A DNA stretch of 64,000 nt. Origin: Progne subis subis (lineage: Eukaryota; Chordata; Aves; Passeriformes; Hirundinidae). The stretch's first letter is position 1. Every line of letters starts with the position of its first letter. Where the stretch lies: contig JAKJHU010000334.1 of the NCBI GenBank assembly GCA_022316685.1, forward strand, positions 124,001-188,000. The letters are read 5' to 3'. Under the pieces are notes generated by a model that worked only from the letters and a program-made list of their open reading frames with translations, searched no databases and had not been told where the DNA came from. Below are positions 43,861 to 54,933 of the stretch, piece by piece. A program made the position numbers and the translations under genes.

Positions 43861-45047
43861 TGATGAGGAGGGACCCCCTCTGGATCTGACCTATCACTCG
43901 ATGCCCTTGGAAGAACTTTCTAGCTCCAGGGGAAGGCCCCAAGATGACAGGCAGACCCCAGAGGAGGGGGGAGTGAGGGATTGACATATAACGCTTGGAG
44001 GGGAGAAGAGTAGGGAAAGATCATTAGAGGGAACAAACCGGGATACATAGAACGAACCATAAATTAATAGCACATACAATAAAACCAAAACCAAATCCCA
44101 CACCACTACAGAGCTCCCCACCAGCTCTTTTAAGGTGGTCCCGAGCTTAGACCAGACTCCCTTGGAGAAGGAGCTCCAATTACAATAATGCATAAGCTAA
44201 GGAAGCCAGCAATAGGAGGCACACACAAAGGCTGTCATTGGAGTGCCAGCTAAAGGTAAAGGTGCCTGTAAAACAGGTGCACAAGAACTGTGTGGGAAAA
44301 TGGACTGTGTAAGTATCATGGGGTTGAGCAGGCGGGCAGCTGTGTGTTTGTGTGTGTGTAGAATATCTAAAATGGGCGCTGGTAGCCCAGACCCTCAAAG
44401 CGAGTGTGAAACTCCCAGTACCGCGTTTTCAGCTCTCTGTGAGGAGACCGGCTGGGAAAGGAGGGAAGTGAAAAGAGAGAATGAGTGAGGATCACTGGGA
44501 GGGACTGGCAGGGAGGGTCCCAGCCCGAGAACCCAGGGGAAGGTCCTTGAGGAGAAGGGAGCGATCTGATCACTGGGCAAGGTGAATAAGGAGGAGAGCA
44601 ATGGAGTCAAGTTCAATTTTCTTTGAGAAGAAAATAGTTGGTAACTTTAGTACGAGAGACTAAGAGAGATTGCAAGGGGAAGTGGCTAGAAGGATATAGT
44701 CTGGGCGAAAGATTGGAATTAGTCATGAGACAAACAGTTGGTAAAAGACAAGATAGTGCAACAGAATAATAAGTGAGAGGATTGAACCACAAAGGGAGTG
44801 AGGGAGACCAAGATCCTCCTGGTACTGTCGGTTTCTTGATTTGTTGCCACCAAAAATGAGTCCAAGGAAAATTAAATCCTTAGACCCAGGGGCTGCGAAT
44901 TATGAAGGAAATTGACAAGAGCCTGGTATACCTGGGAACTGTGAGGGGGGTTCTCAGAAGGGGAGCATCCCTCAGGAAAATCCACTGGGGATGATGTTAT
45001 GATACTGGGATGCATGGGAATTCCGAAGAGGAAAAGGTACGCAGAAA
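43861..45047. other. Unassigned, probably ERV-derived
   Basis: No recognisable domain apart from the membrane-like frame noted at 44193-44020 on the minus strand. The last part (44850-45047) probably includes the leader and first codons of ERV-G gag. No LTR matching the ERV-G 3' LTR was found here. Confidence 0.4.
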
Positions 45048-46490
45048 ATGATTAATTATTGTATGTTTGAAAGGACAAAGGAAATGATCCAGAAAGATAA
45101 TTTATCTTGGCCAAAGTTTGGACTGTTTGAAGATTGTATTTGCCAGGCTCTGAATTTGTATGCGAATTCAATCAATCCTTTTAATCCAGAAGAAAGTGAA
45201 TATGCTGCTCTGTGGCTTCCCAGGGGAAAGGATGAATTTTTCACTCAAAGGCAGGGAATCAAAGGTTTTCCATTCTATCCTTTACAAACTAGAGGGCAAG
45301 CAGCCAACAAAGACAGACACGAGCCCTAGGATCTGTTAGATCACCTCCCAGCCCCTTATAGGCAACCTAATCAGCCCGTTCAACCCCAAGCCCCCGAAGG
45401 TCCTCCAGGAAATGCAAACGCAGCCCCTATTCAGGAGGGGCCAGTAGCACATAGAACTAGAGGTGGGGGACGGGGAGAAGTGATGATGGGGATGGGGAAG
45501 CAAAAATGGAAGATGGACTATACCCGCTTGGAAAAGTTCCAATGGCAAACCCAGAACAGAGACCTATTGGTGATGTGAGTGTTCCCCTGAACACAGGGGA
45601 TGTCAGGGAGTTTAAGAAGGAGATGGGAAGGCTGCTAGAGGATCCTATTGGAGTGGCAGAGAGATTAGATCCGTTCTTGGGGCTGAATATATACACCTGG
45701 GTGGAACTGCAGTCTATCTTAGGAATCTTGTTTACCATGGAAGAAAGAGAAATGATTAGACATTCAGGAATGAGGGTTTGGGATAGAGAATGTCAGGGGC
45801 CAGACCAGGGGAATCAGAAATGGCCTATGCAAGATCCAGGTTGGAGTAATCAGAATGAAAGACACAGGCAGAACATGAGTGATCTCTGGTGGATGATTAT
45901 CCGAGGAATCCGGGAAGCAGTGCCCAAGGGGCAGAATATAAGGAAAGCTCTAAGTGAGCACCAAGGGAAGGATGAAGCCTTGGCAGACTGGTTAGAAAGA
46001 CTAAGAAAAGCCTTGCAGTTATATTCAGGTGTAGACCCCGATACTGCAGCAGGACAGGTCCTTTTGAAAACACAACTTGTAGGTAAGTCCTGGGGGCACA
46101 TCAGGAAGAAGCTGGAAAAAAGTAGAAAATTGACAGGATAGGGGGCTTCAGGAATTGTTAAGAGAAGCACAGAAAGTGTATGTGAGAAGAGATGAGGAGA
46201 GGCAAAAGACAAAACCACAGATTTTACTGGCAGCAGTCAAGGAAACACAGACAACCATGAATACAGAGAAGCACTCAGGAAAGAACAAACAACAGAAAAA
46301 GGCAGGTCCCACCTCTGGGGATACTGAGATCCACATGTTTTTCCTGTCACCAGAAAGGACACTTACAAACTTCTTGTCCTACCTCCAGGGGTACAGGACC
46401 CACTTGTTTTTACTGCCACAAAAAGGGACATCTACAAAAATTCTGTAGAAAGAGGCAGCAAGATGAGAAAATATTTCAAGAAGACTAGGG
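45048..46490 (+). pseudogene. gag: ERV-G gag, broken
   Basis: A matrix-like part (45048-45329) ends at a UAG, a Pro-rich region follows, then a frameshift near 45505. The capsid (45506-46141) begins YPLGKVPMA, has LNIYTWVELQSILGILF and the major homology region (QGKDEALADWLERLRKAL). A further stop at 46139 and a shift lead into a Lys-rich linker and a zinc knuckle at 46411-46452 (CFYCHKKGHLQKFC, the CX2CX4HX4C form with one knuckle). A single knuckle and this capsid type are gammaretrovirus-like. Confidence 0.8.
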
Positions 46491-46509
46491 GGGTCAGGAG
46501 TTCTATTTA

Positions 46510-46850
46510 ATGAGGACTGAACACCTAGAAGAGCCCTTGATAAAACTGAAAATAGGTCCTCAAAAGGATGAAATCACATTTTTGGTGGACACAGAAGCTA
46601 CTAGGTCTACAGTAAGAAAACTATCAAAGAAATGTGAAGTAAGTCATGAACGTGTCCCTGTAATTGGGGTTAAAGAAGAAGATTTTCAGGTTTCTGTAAT
46701 TAAAATGTGAAGACTGGACTGGATGAAAAATTTAGATTGAATGATTTGGTAAAAATACCAGAGGCTGATAATAATTTTTAAGGAAGGGACTTAATAATAG
46801 CCTTGAGCATTAAAATAGCACCCTGTGAAGGAACACTTAAAATCTATTCT
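46510..46850 (+). pseudogene. pro: ERV-G protease, active site damaged
   Basis: The stretch EITFLVDTEATRS carries the retropepsin active site with Gly changed to Glu (DTG to DTE, a GGA to GAA type G to A change). PVIGVKEED follows, then a stop at 46708, then the C-terminal GRDL signature near 46786. Confidence 0.7.
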
Positions 46851-48300
46851 TTAACTGAAGAAGATAATTTCAAGATTAGCGACACTGAGGCTATGGTTCT
46901 TATAGAAAATCGTTTTCGGCTGTGGATTTCACATAATGCTGCAACACATTTGGTGTGCCACCCACATATTGTAAGAATAACCCAGCCCCAGGATATTCAA
47001 GATATCCTTAGTACAGAAAGGTCAGAAGCTGCCATCCCGCAGAGAGAAGTTTCCATGTTCCAGCAAGGCTGCTGCAAACACGGTCATCAGTGTGAGCGGT
47101 GTAAAGCAGTGACCATGAAGTGGCTGAGACAAAGACATTGGCACAGAACAACTGTACCTTGGGACCAAAGAGATGTAGCTTTTATGATTAATTGTATACG
47201 ATGTTTTAGTAGAGTAGAGCGAGACTTTAGAATGCACAATTGGGTTTTAGCATCGATCAACATTGATACTTATATAAGATCAAGTACAAAGAGCATTGAT
47301 TTATTTAGCGTATCACATGGAACAATTAGTGGCTTTGAGAACACTGCGAGAACAACAAAAGGTAATAAAAGTAAGATGTAGATATAGTAGGATTCCCAGA
47401 AACAACGGAAAAAGATAAATTGTCTTGCTTAATCTGTTCAGGTTATAAAACTCCTTTAATAGTTAACAATTAAAGGTTTGAGTTTTGTAATTGCAACAAA
47501 CTTTAATTTATTAGGAAAATTAGGCATTCTGGATTGGCTGTTGACAGCAACTCCATTGAGTTCAGAGGCAGAACAATGCTGATGGGAAGGGATCAGACAC
47601 TTCCTTGATCAATGGGAACAGCCTGAACAAATCAAAAGTCTTTTAAGAGGGCCTCAGCAACTAACACTAACAGATTTCAAGGAGGAACTACAATTCCAGA
47701 ACAAGAGACTGGTAACACCTGTTACTAAAAGAGTCCAAGAAGAAGTAACACACTGGGAGTGTACTAAGCATGGCTTAGAGTGTCGCCCATGGGTTTGTGT
47801 TATTTGTACACTTTGTCTTTATTCATAGTGGAGAGTAACAAGAGAAGAGAGAGAAAGGCAATTGATTTGTTTAACTTGCTTGGCTTGCGTGCGTGAACAG
47901 TTAACTTTAAAAGCTTTTTCAGTGATTTTTTTTGGAACACCTTTGAGATATGAAGATGGAATCTTTTATGCAGGAGTTTGATTAATAGAAAATTTGGACC
48001 AATGAGTTTTTCCTATATTAGATTTTGAGCAGGTGAGAGAGGAAATAATTCATAATTTTATAGACCACTGTATTAAAATAGACAGTTGCTGTGGAGAAGG
48101 AATTTGTGTACCACGCTATAGACATATTTCTTACATGAATTGGCATTGCGAATGATGTGCCTATTGGTGGCGATGAAGACTTAATAATTATGCCCGAGAT
48201 CAGGAAAAAAAGTGACCAACAAATCAGGTTGTTAACTGAAGTAGTGAAAAAGCAAATCTTATTGTGGTTGGCACATCTCCAGAGCTTTGGTGGTTTAGAC
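46803..48300 (+). other. Cys-rich unrecognised coding remnant in ERV-G
   Basis: A 192-codon open frame (46803-47381) and a longer frame interrupted mostly by TGA (about 47500-48220) lie where pol should be. Both contain paired-Cys patterns: CCKHGHQCERCK with CIRCFSRVERDF in the first, CTKHGLEC with CLTCLACVREQL in the second. They may be diverged tandem copies of one zinc-binding-like module. I do not recognise the family. Confidence 0.45.
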
Positions 48301-48391
48301 TAAAAGATGAAGTACCTGACTAACCCAGAGAGAGAGAGAGAGGACAGTGCTGCGAGAACTGTGAGTAATCTGTGCCATCCTTGAAACAAAC

Positions 48392-50577
48392 ATGAGGCCA
48401 AGGGTACCAGTGAGACCAAATGCACCAGTGACTAGATCCCAGGATATAAACTTTGCTGCCAAGAATCCTAATATCTTGGCCCTTAGCTGCAACCCAAAGG
48501 GCCTTGAGGATGGTAGAAAGTCAAAACTCCTGAGGATTATTTTCACTGTGTTTGTTGTGATGCCCTTGGCAACTGGGCAAAACTATGGAGCCACTCTGGA
48601 CAGAGTCCATGAGAGAAGGGACTGAGCAATGCCGGAACAAACAATAATAATAATATTAACAAACAATAATAAAACAAGCAGCGCAAGAGTGGCCAATGAG
48701 ACAACAATCGATGCAAAAACAAAGTCCCAGTAATATTGATCCCTGTAATAAATGCCATCAGTCCCTGGGGGTCAAGGACAAGATGGAATGTGTGTTCACG
48801 GCACATCCACATGTTTGTGCTGCCTGCTATGATTGCAGCAATTTTATAGATGTTTGTGTTAAAAATAGAAAAATGGATTGGGTAGGGGAAAATTTAGGAT
48901 TTAATGGACCAGCTCCGTATCCTTACAGTGATCAAATCTGTCCTCAATATGAAAATTTTATTTGTTTTGAGAAAGATGAGAATGGGAATGATCCAAGTAT
49001 AGGCATAGGAGGTACAGCACTAAGGAAAAAAAAGAAGAAAACAAAAAGAAAAAAAAGAAATAAGAATAAAGGCCCTAGGGAAAGAATTAAAGGAACTGAA
49101 TAAGCTGTATGAACAATTAAAGCAGCAGTGTAGCCACTGGGATTTGACAACCTCAGCTAAGAACCTTTTTGTAGATTTGATGCAAGAAATTGCTACAGAA
49201 TCAGGATTATCCAAATGATGGATCTGTGGGGGAATTAGAATGGCTGAAAGATGGCTGTGGAGAGGTGAGAGTCTAGCTCCAGAACAATTTTTCAAATGGA
49301 ATCATACTCAAACTTCCAAGACATTAAAATGACCTGAAGGATGGATTTTGAGTCATCAAGTAATTGGAAAAGTTTGTGTAACTTGAGAAGGAAGAAAATA
49401 TAATGAAGTTGTAGGATATACTCCTTGTATATCTACTTTAGTAGTTAATTCGTATAATATAACTAATACCTGATAACTAATAACTTTTATTGTGTATTGA
49501 GGAATAATAAAAGGAAATGAATTGTGAGTGGAATAATCAAACTGATTTTTTCTGGTATATAGTGAATTACCTGAAAAGTGGGAGGGAACCTGTACCTTAG
49601 GAGTTATACGACCCTCCTTCTTCGTCATACCAAGGTCTAGGAGCAATATGCCGGGAAAATCACTTGATGAGACTCTAGAAAGGAATAAAAGAGATTGAAA
49701 CCTCGACTTCCCAAAGGCAGGGGGAAAGCAGGAATGGGGGGAAGAAGAATGGCCTGCAGAAAGAATCATAACATATTATAACCCAGCAGCTTGGGCTGGG
49801 GATGGATCTTGGGGATATAGGACCCGAATTTATCTATTGAATCTGTTGATAAGACTCCAGGAGGGAGTGGAGGTTGTATTAAACCATACTTCTGATGCCC
49901 TAAAGTTACTGGCCAAGCAGCATTCACAAATGTGAGCATTTGTATATCAAACCAGAATTGCCCTAGATTATCTGTTGGCTGAAGAAGGGGGAGTTTGAGG
50001 AAGATTTAACGAACCTGAGTGCTGTGTGGAGAGAGATGATCATGGGGAAGCCATCACAAAACTTGCTGATGAAATTAAGAGAGTGCCACACGTACCTGTT
50101 CAAAAGTGGAATTCTATTCTAAAAACGGATTGGTGGGATAACCTCTTTGGAGGAGCCTGGTGGAAGAAGGTGGGATTTATGCTGTTATGTTCTGGATTAG
50201 GATTGTTATTCTTACCATGCATGATTCCATGTCTTATTAGACTAATCCACCCAGTGATACAAGGAAGGCAAATGACAGCAATGCCCATTGATCCAGAATT
50301 GGCAGCAAAAGGGAAACCAAATCCTTTGATGATATTAAAAGCTAGACCTACTCACACTCAAAAGAAAGGACCTCAAGAGATGTTGACTGAACATAAAGAG
50401 ACTACTCTAGCACAAGAGATGTTAACCAAATTTGAGAAGGAATGCGAAAAGCTTGATGCAGCACGGGAGATGTTAGAAAAATTAGAGGCTGAAATGAGAG
50501 AGCGTGAAAACCTGGATTATTGGGAATATAGAAGAAATCGAGATTCAGTTTTAATTGAAAAGCATGAATCAATATGA
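48392..50577 (+). pseudogene. env: ERV-G envelope, many TGA stops
   Basis: A possible leader (KLLRIIFTVFVVMPLATGQNYG) is at 48392-48625. The surface part, 48696 to about 49800, is Cys-rich and interrupted mainly by TGA, often at positions where Trp would fit. The transmembrane part is readable from about 49800: RIALDYLLAEEGGV, then a stop where the first Cys is expected, then ECC, followed by a heptad-like helix and a membrane anchor (FMLLCSGLGLLFLPCMIPCL) in the open frame 50026-50577. A long charged cytoplasmic tail with Glu/Lys heptads follows, unusually long for a gammaretroviral env. Confidence 0.7.
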
Positions 50578-50601
50578 TTAAAAAGAGAAATGGGGGAAAT
50601 T

Positions 50602-51425
50602 TGTAATAAATGAAAATGATTCATGATAATTGTAACTATATTAATATTTTAGAAATACATAATTTAGAAAGCATTTGTGATAAAGTAGTAAAGGAAAAAG
50701 TAGATGTGATTAGTGTTACAAAGCAGATGGGCCCCTTGGCAGATGCTGCATGAGAAAAATAAGATACAGGATGCAGTTTGAGATAAGCAAGAGTTTCAAA
50801 GCTGGATTGGCCAAAGCTGGGACTACTCCAAGGTAGGGGGATGGGCCCTTTGCAGATGTGATGGGATACAGGATGTCTTAAGATAGAAGTGGCCTTGAGA
50901 TGGACAAAGCTGGGACTGTTCCAAGGTAGGGAGTTTGGGTGGTGGTTTGATCCATGAAATAATTACTTTCTGGCACAAAATGCTTAGTTATGTATAAACA
51001 AAACTTAGAGCGCACATGCAACCAGTAAGGTTATTCATAGGATGCAAGGAAGATGATGAGCCTTCATCTGAAGAAGACCAACAAAAAGCCAAGAATACCC
51101 CTAACAACAAGTGGAGCATGAGCTATGTAGTATAGCAATGTTGATTTTAAGAATTGAAAATAGGAAAACATTCATGAGAAATATTAATGAATATGTATTA
51201 GCACACAGTATCTAAGATTAAGTTGGATTACTTTGTTTTGTACGTGAAGTACAAAACAAATTCTGTACCCTCTGTACCCCGGTCAGTTTTGCTTATGCTT
51301 TATCCAAACAGTACTTATCTCTACTTAATCACTGCCGAATTTTTGTATATGCCTTATTATAAAATGCAACTTAAATAAAATTGCATTGCTGCTAAATTCA
51401 ACATTGTTGATTATTAAATTAGACA
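50602..51425 (+). repeat. 3' LTR of ERV-G
   Basis: The LTR starts TGTAATAAATG directly after a polypurine tract (AAGAGAAATGGGGGAAA) and ends ...TTAGACA. AATAAA near 51374 is followed by the expected short R/U5. Two internal near-repeats occur around 50735 and 50840 (AAGCTGGGACT, CAAGGTAGGG). The family is not seen elsewhere in the window. Confidence 0.65.
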
Positions 51426-51444
51426 TATAGGGCTTAATTTAAAA

Positions 51445-51518
51445 TCCTTCCTTCCTTCCCTCCTTTTTCCTTCCTCCCTTCCTTCTTTCTCTCTCATTTC
51501 TTTCTTTCTTTCTTTCTT
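51445..51518 (+). repeat. CT-rich microsatellite
   Basis: This is a run of CCTT and CTTT units with interruptions. Confidence 0.85.
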
Positions 51519-51805
51519 GGGAGCAGGTACCCTTACCCTCCCAAAATCACTGCCACTCTACCTCAGCCCTGCACAGCACAGCACCTTAAACTCAGCCTTC
51601 CCAATTTCACTGCAACCTCCCACAAGACACTTCCAGGCCCCAAAATTCCTAAAAGCACAAGCAGCCTTTAAAAACTGCTTCTTGCTTTCTCTCCCTCTAC
51701 TCCCCTACTCCAAGAGCCCAAACCACCCTCTCCCAGCATTGCAACCCTACCTCTCCAAACTTTCCTACCACCCTCACACTGCAATCCCCACAATTACACT
51801 GATCC

Positions 51806-51902
51806 TATCCCATCCCATCCCATCCCATCCCATCCCATCCCATCCCATCCCATCCCATCCCATCCCATCCCATCCCATCCCATCCCATCCCATCCCATCC
51901 CT
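51806..51902 (+). repeat. (CATCC)18 pentanucleotide repeat
   Basis: Eighteen perfect CATCC units span 51811-51900. The open frames across it on the minus strand (Gly-Met-Trp-Asp repeats) are by-products of the repeat. Confidence 0.95.
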
Positions 51903-52960
51903 TCTGGGCAGGAAGTCCCCTCCAACCAGCCCTTGCACACTTCCAGCCATTCCAGGACAGCTGCAGCTTTTCCTCCCACTCTGTGCCAGGGCCCCACCGC
52001 CCTCCCAGGGAACAAGTCCATCCCCACATCCCAGCTCACCCTGGCCCCAAGCAGCGTCCAGCCATGGTCTGTGTCCTGGCGCTGCAGACCCTTGGCAAGA
52101 GTCTCTCCCAGGCAGCAATTCCTGCTCTTCCCTGCTCTGGGGCAGCAGCTGCAAGTTGATTTGCTCCCTGGGCTCTGGCCCAGCCCCAAGCCAGGGCCGG
52201 GACCTTTCCCCAGAGCTCTGCCGGCACTGGCTCGCTTCGGCCGCAGCCCAGCAGCAGACGGAGCTCAGAGCTCCCCGGGGGCTGCGCCTCCTGCCCAGGG
52301 ACAGCAGCAGGGGCAGCTGAGACTTCTGCCCCGGGGCCAGCAGGGAATGCACCCCAGGGAACGGCTGGGGCTGGGCCAGGCCAGCTGAGGGCTGGAGACC
52401 AGCAAAAGCTTCTTCCCCTGCAGGGGCCTTGACCACTCACCAGGCTCCCCAGGGAATGGTCACAGCTGCGAGGCTGCCACAGCTCCAGGAGCCTTTGGAC
52501 ACCGCTCCCGGGAATGCCCAGGCTGCCACTCTTGGGCTGTCTGTGCAGGGCCAGGGCCTGCACTCCATGATCCCGCTGCCTCCCTCCCAGCTCAGCCCTT
52601 CTGCAGTTCTCACCCTTGGGCTCAGCCTTTGTGTCTCCTCCAGGCGCTGGCAGAGCTCTTGGGGCCGGGGCAGGAGCGGGACAGCCCCAGCGTTCCCCTC
52701 TCTGTGACACCACGGTGGGGACAGCTCCAACGTTCCCTGCCTGGAGACGCTCCAAGGGAAGCGTCCAGAGCCACAGCCAGACAGCAAAACTGAGCGGGCA
52801 CTGAGCACCCCCGGCCAGGGCTGATGTGCATTGCTGTGCACACAGCTCGGGGAAGGTCCCCCTGGCCACCTCCACAGTGCCACAGGCAAGTGTCACAGAG
52901 AGTTACAGAGCTCTGCCCAGAGCTGACAGGGGGAGTTAAATAAGAAAACAAAAAAAGACC

Positions 52961-52992
<32 letters not shown>

Positions 52993-53949
52993 AACAAAAC
53001 CCCCCATACAAAACCAAAAACTCCTACCACCAAAAAAAAAGAACTGAAACCCAAAAAAAAAAGGAAAAAAAACCCACGAAACCCCACAAAATCTAGAATC
53101 AAAGAGCTCTTCTCCACATCAAGAAAACCAATCAAAACAAAAGAACAGGAAAATAAACCAAACCAACCAAAAAAACCCAAACAAAACCCCAAAAGAAAAG
53201 CAAACAAGAAAAAGAGAACGTCCCCCCAGCAGAGCTGTTCCATCCATCAGTTCTCACACCTGCATGCACAAAAGACCTGTGGCTGCAAAAAACTGAGGAC
53301 TCATTGGGCACATTTGCAGGAAAAGCAGGTTCAGGACAGGCTTTCGGCAGAACTGTTCTCAGCTGAGCAAAAAAGGCCCCTTTGGCAGCTGTAGAGCCAC
53401 TGGAAATGCAGCCCCTCAGCCCACAGGGGAGAAAAGAGCTCTGAAATCCTCTCCCATCACACATAAACCCTGCTCCCAGACTGCTTCACACACAGGATCC
53501 TTCTGGAGGACTGTGGAAAGCTGAGTGTCAGCTCTGCCTTCTCCACATTCTGTGCCCTAAAGCTGCCTGGGAGAAGAAATTTAGGCTCAGCTCTGGTGGC
53601 ACAATCCCTCCTGGCCCAGGGCACAGCACCGGGAAGGTCTTTGTGTGCTGCTGCTCCTGGGCACAGCTGCTGTGCCAGCACTGATCTGCCCCAGCTCTGC
53701 ACACAAACATTGCTGCTCCAGCTCCAGAGGAGGGAACAAAAGGGGGATCTCTGCAGAAAACTTGGCTGAGAGATCCCTTAGTTCCTTTAAAGTCACCAAC
53801 AGCGCAGCCCCTCATGGGCACAGTCTGTGGCCACAGAGAAGGTGGAGAGAAACAAAATGAGAAATGGCACAAACAGTGACTTATCTTTGTGGAGAAGATT
53901 AAAGGACTAAAACAAAGAAAAAGAACCTCCAAAATAAAATCAACAAGAA
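51903..53949. other. No gene recognised; GC-rich then A-rich sequence
   Basis: The part 51903-52940 is GC-rich with long chance frames on both strands. The part 52945-53200 is A-rich with A-runs of up to ~28 bases. From about 53630 the sequence matches the 3' flank of OR gene 3 (near 63100) in reverse, so it belongs to the OR duplication unit. Confidence 0.5.
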
Positions 53950-53964
53950 GTATCAAAGATGACT

Positions 53965-53970
53965 TTTATT
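53965..53970 (-). terminator. Polyadenylation signal of OR gene 2
   Basis: AATAAA on the minus strand, 30 bases after the stop codon, in the same place as in the other two OR genes. Confidence 0.75.
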
Positions 53971-54000
53971 ACAACTGATTTGCAGAAGTTGCCCAGCAGT

Positions 54001-54933
54001 TTAATGTCCCTGACACCATCCAGTCATCAGTCTCCACACTGCAGCCTTGAGCTCCTGGTTCCTCAGGCTGTAGATGAGGGGGTTCAGGGCTGGAGGCACC
54101 ACTGAGTACAGAACTGACAGGGCCAGATCCAGGGATGGGGAGGAGATGGAAGGGGGCTTCAGGTAGGAAAACACGGCAGTGCTGACAAACAGAGAGAGCA
54201 CGGCCAGGTGAGGGAGACAGGTGGAAAAGGCTTTGTGCCGTCCCTGCTCAGAGGGGATCCTCAGCACAGCCCTGAAGATCTGCACATAGGAGAAAACAAT
54301 GAACACAAAACAACCAAATGCTAAAGAGATGGAAAATACAAGAAGTCCAAGTTCCCTGAGGTGGGATTTGGAGCAGGAGAGCTTGAGGATCTGTGGGATT
54401 TCACAGAAGAACTGGCCCAGGACATTGCCATGGCACAGGGGCAGGGAAAATGTATTGGCCATGTGCATGAGAGCATTGAGAAAGGCACTGGCCCAGGCAG
54501 CTGCTGCCATGTGGGCACAAGCTCTGCTGCCCAGGAGGGTGCCGTAGTGCAGGGGTTTGCAGATGGACACGTAGCGGTCGTAGCATATGATGGTCAGGAG
54601 AGAAAACTCTGCTGAGATGAAGAACGGAAAGAAAAAGACTTGTGCAGCACATCCTTTGTAGGAGATGTTCCTGGTGTCCCAGAGGGAACTGTGCATGGCT
54701 TTGGGGACAGTGGTGAGGATGGAGCCCAGGTCAGTGAGGGCCAGGTTGAGCAGGAAGAAGAACATGGGCGTGTGCAGGAGGTGGCCGCAGGCTACGGCGC
54801 TGATGATGAGGCCGTTGGCCAGGAGGGCAGCCAGGGAGATGCCCAGGAAGAGGCAGAAGTGCAGGAGCTGCAGCTGCCGCGTGTCTGCCAGTGCCAGCAG
54901 GAGGAAGTGGCTGATGGAGCTGCTGTTGGACAT
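54001..54933 (-). CDS. Olfactory receptor, OR14-like (gamma-c), gene 2
   Basis: An intact 310-residue receptor from MSNSSSISHF. The open frame extends 81 codons upstream, but that part is the duplicated non-coding flank and lies before the putative splice acceptor, so 54933 is chosen. Motifs are LHTPMFFFLLNLALTDLG, CYDRYVSICKPLHYG, KAFSTCLPHL and PALNPLIYSLRN. It differs from gene 1 mainly in TM3-TM5 and the extracellular loops (for example FFPFFISAEFSLL in TM3 and VFSISLAFGCF in TM5), where OR ligand contacts usually lie. It is transcribed opposite to genes 1 and 3. Confidence 0.93.
   Translation of the reverse strand: MSNSSSISHFLLLALADTRQLQLLHFCLFLGISLAALLANGLIISAVACGHLLHTPMFFFLLNLALTDLGSILTTVPKAMHSSLWDTRNISYKGCAAQVFFFPFFISAEFSLLTIICYDRYVSICKPLHYGTLLGSRACAHMAAAAWASAFLNALMHMANTFSLPLCHGNVLGQFFCEIPQILKLSCSKSHLRELGLLVFSISLAFGCFVFIVFSYVQIFRAVLRIPSEQGRHKAFSTCLPHLAVLSLFVSTAVFSYLKPPSISSPSLDLALSVLYSVVPPALNPLIYSLRNQELKAAVWRLMTGWCQGH

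Larger units (their letters stand above)
45048..51425 (+). mobile_element. ERV-G: gammaretrovirus-like element without pol
   Basis: Gag (matrix, capsid, nucleocapsid) and a protease remnant are followed by about 1.5 kb of Cys-rich unrecognised sequence, an envelope with a gammaretrovirus-like transmembrane subunit, a polypurine tract and a 3' LTR. No RT, RNase H or integrase motif (YxDD, DGS, DNG) was found in any frame of the middle part. No 5' LTR was found. Confidence 0.7.

Noticed and set aside
47500..49990. Many TGA codons as possible selenocysteine or recoding sites in ERV-G
   Set aside because: No SECIS-like element was seen, the TGAs fit Trp rather than Cys in most places, frameshifts are also present, and G-to-A change explains them more simply.
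51774..52436. 220-codon and related minus-strand frames with Gly-Met-Trp-Asp repeats
   Set aside because: The repeat is a translation of the (CATCC)18 microsatellite, and the rest is GC-rich chance frame.
52036..52896. 286-codon minus-strand frame
   Set aside because: GC-rich, Pro/Ala/Gly-heavy, overlapping frames on both strands, no domain.
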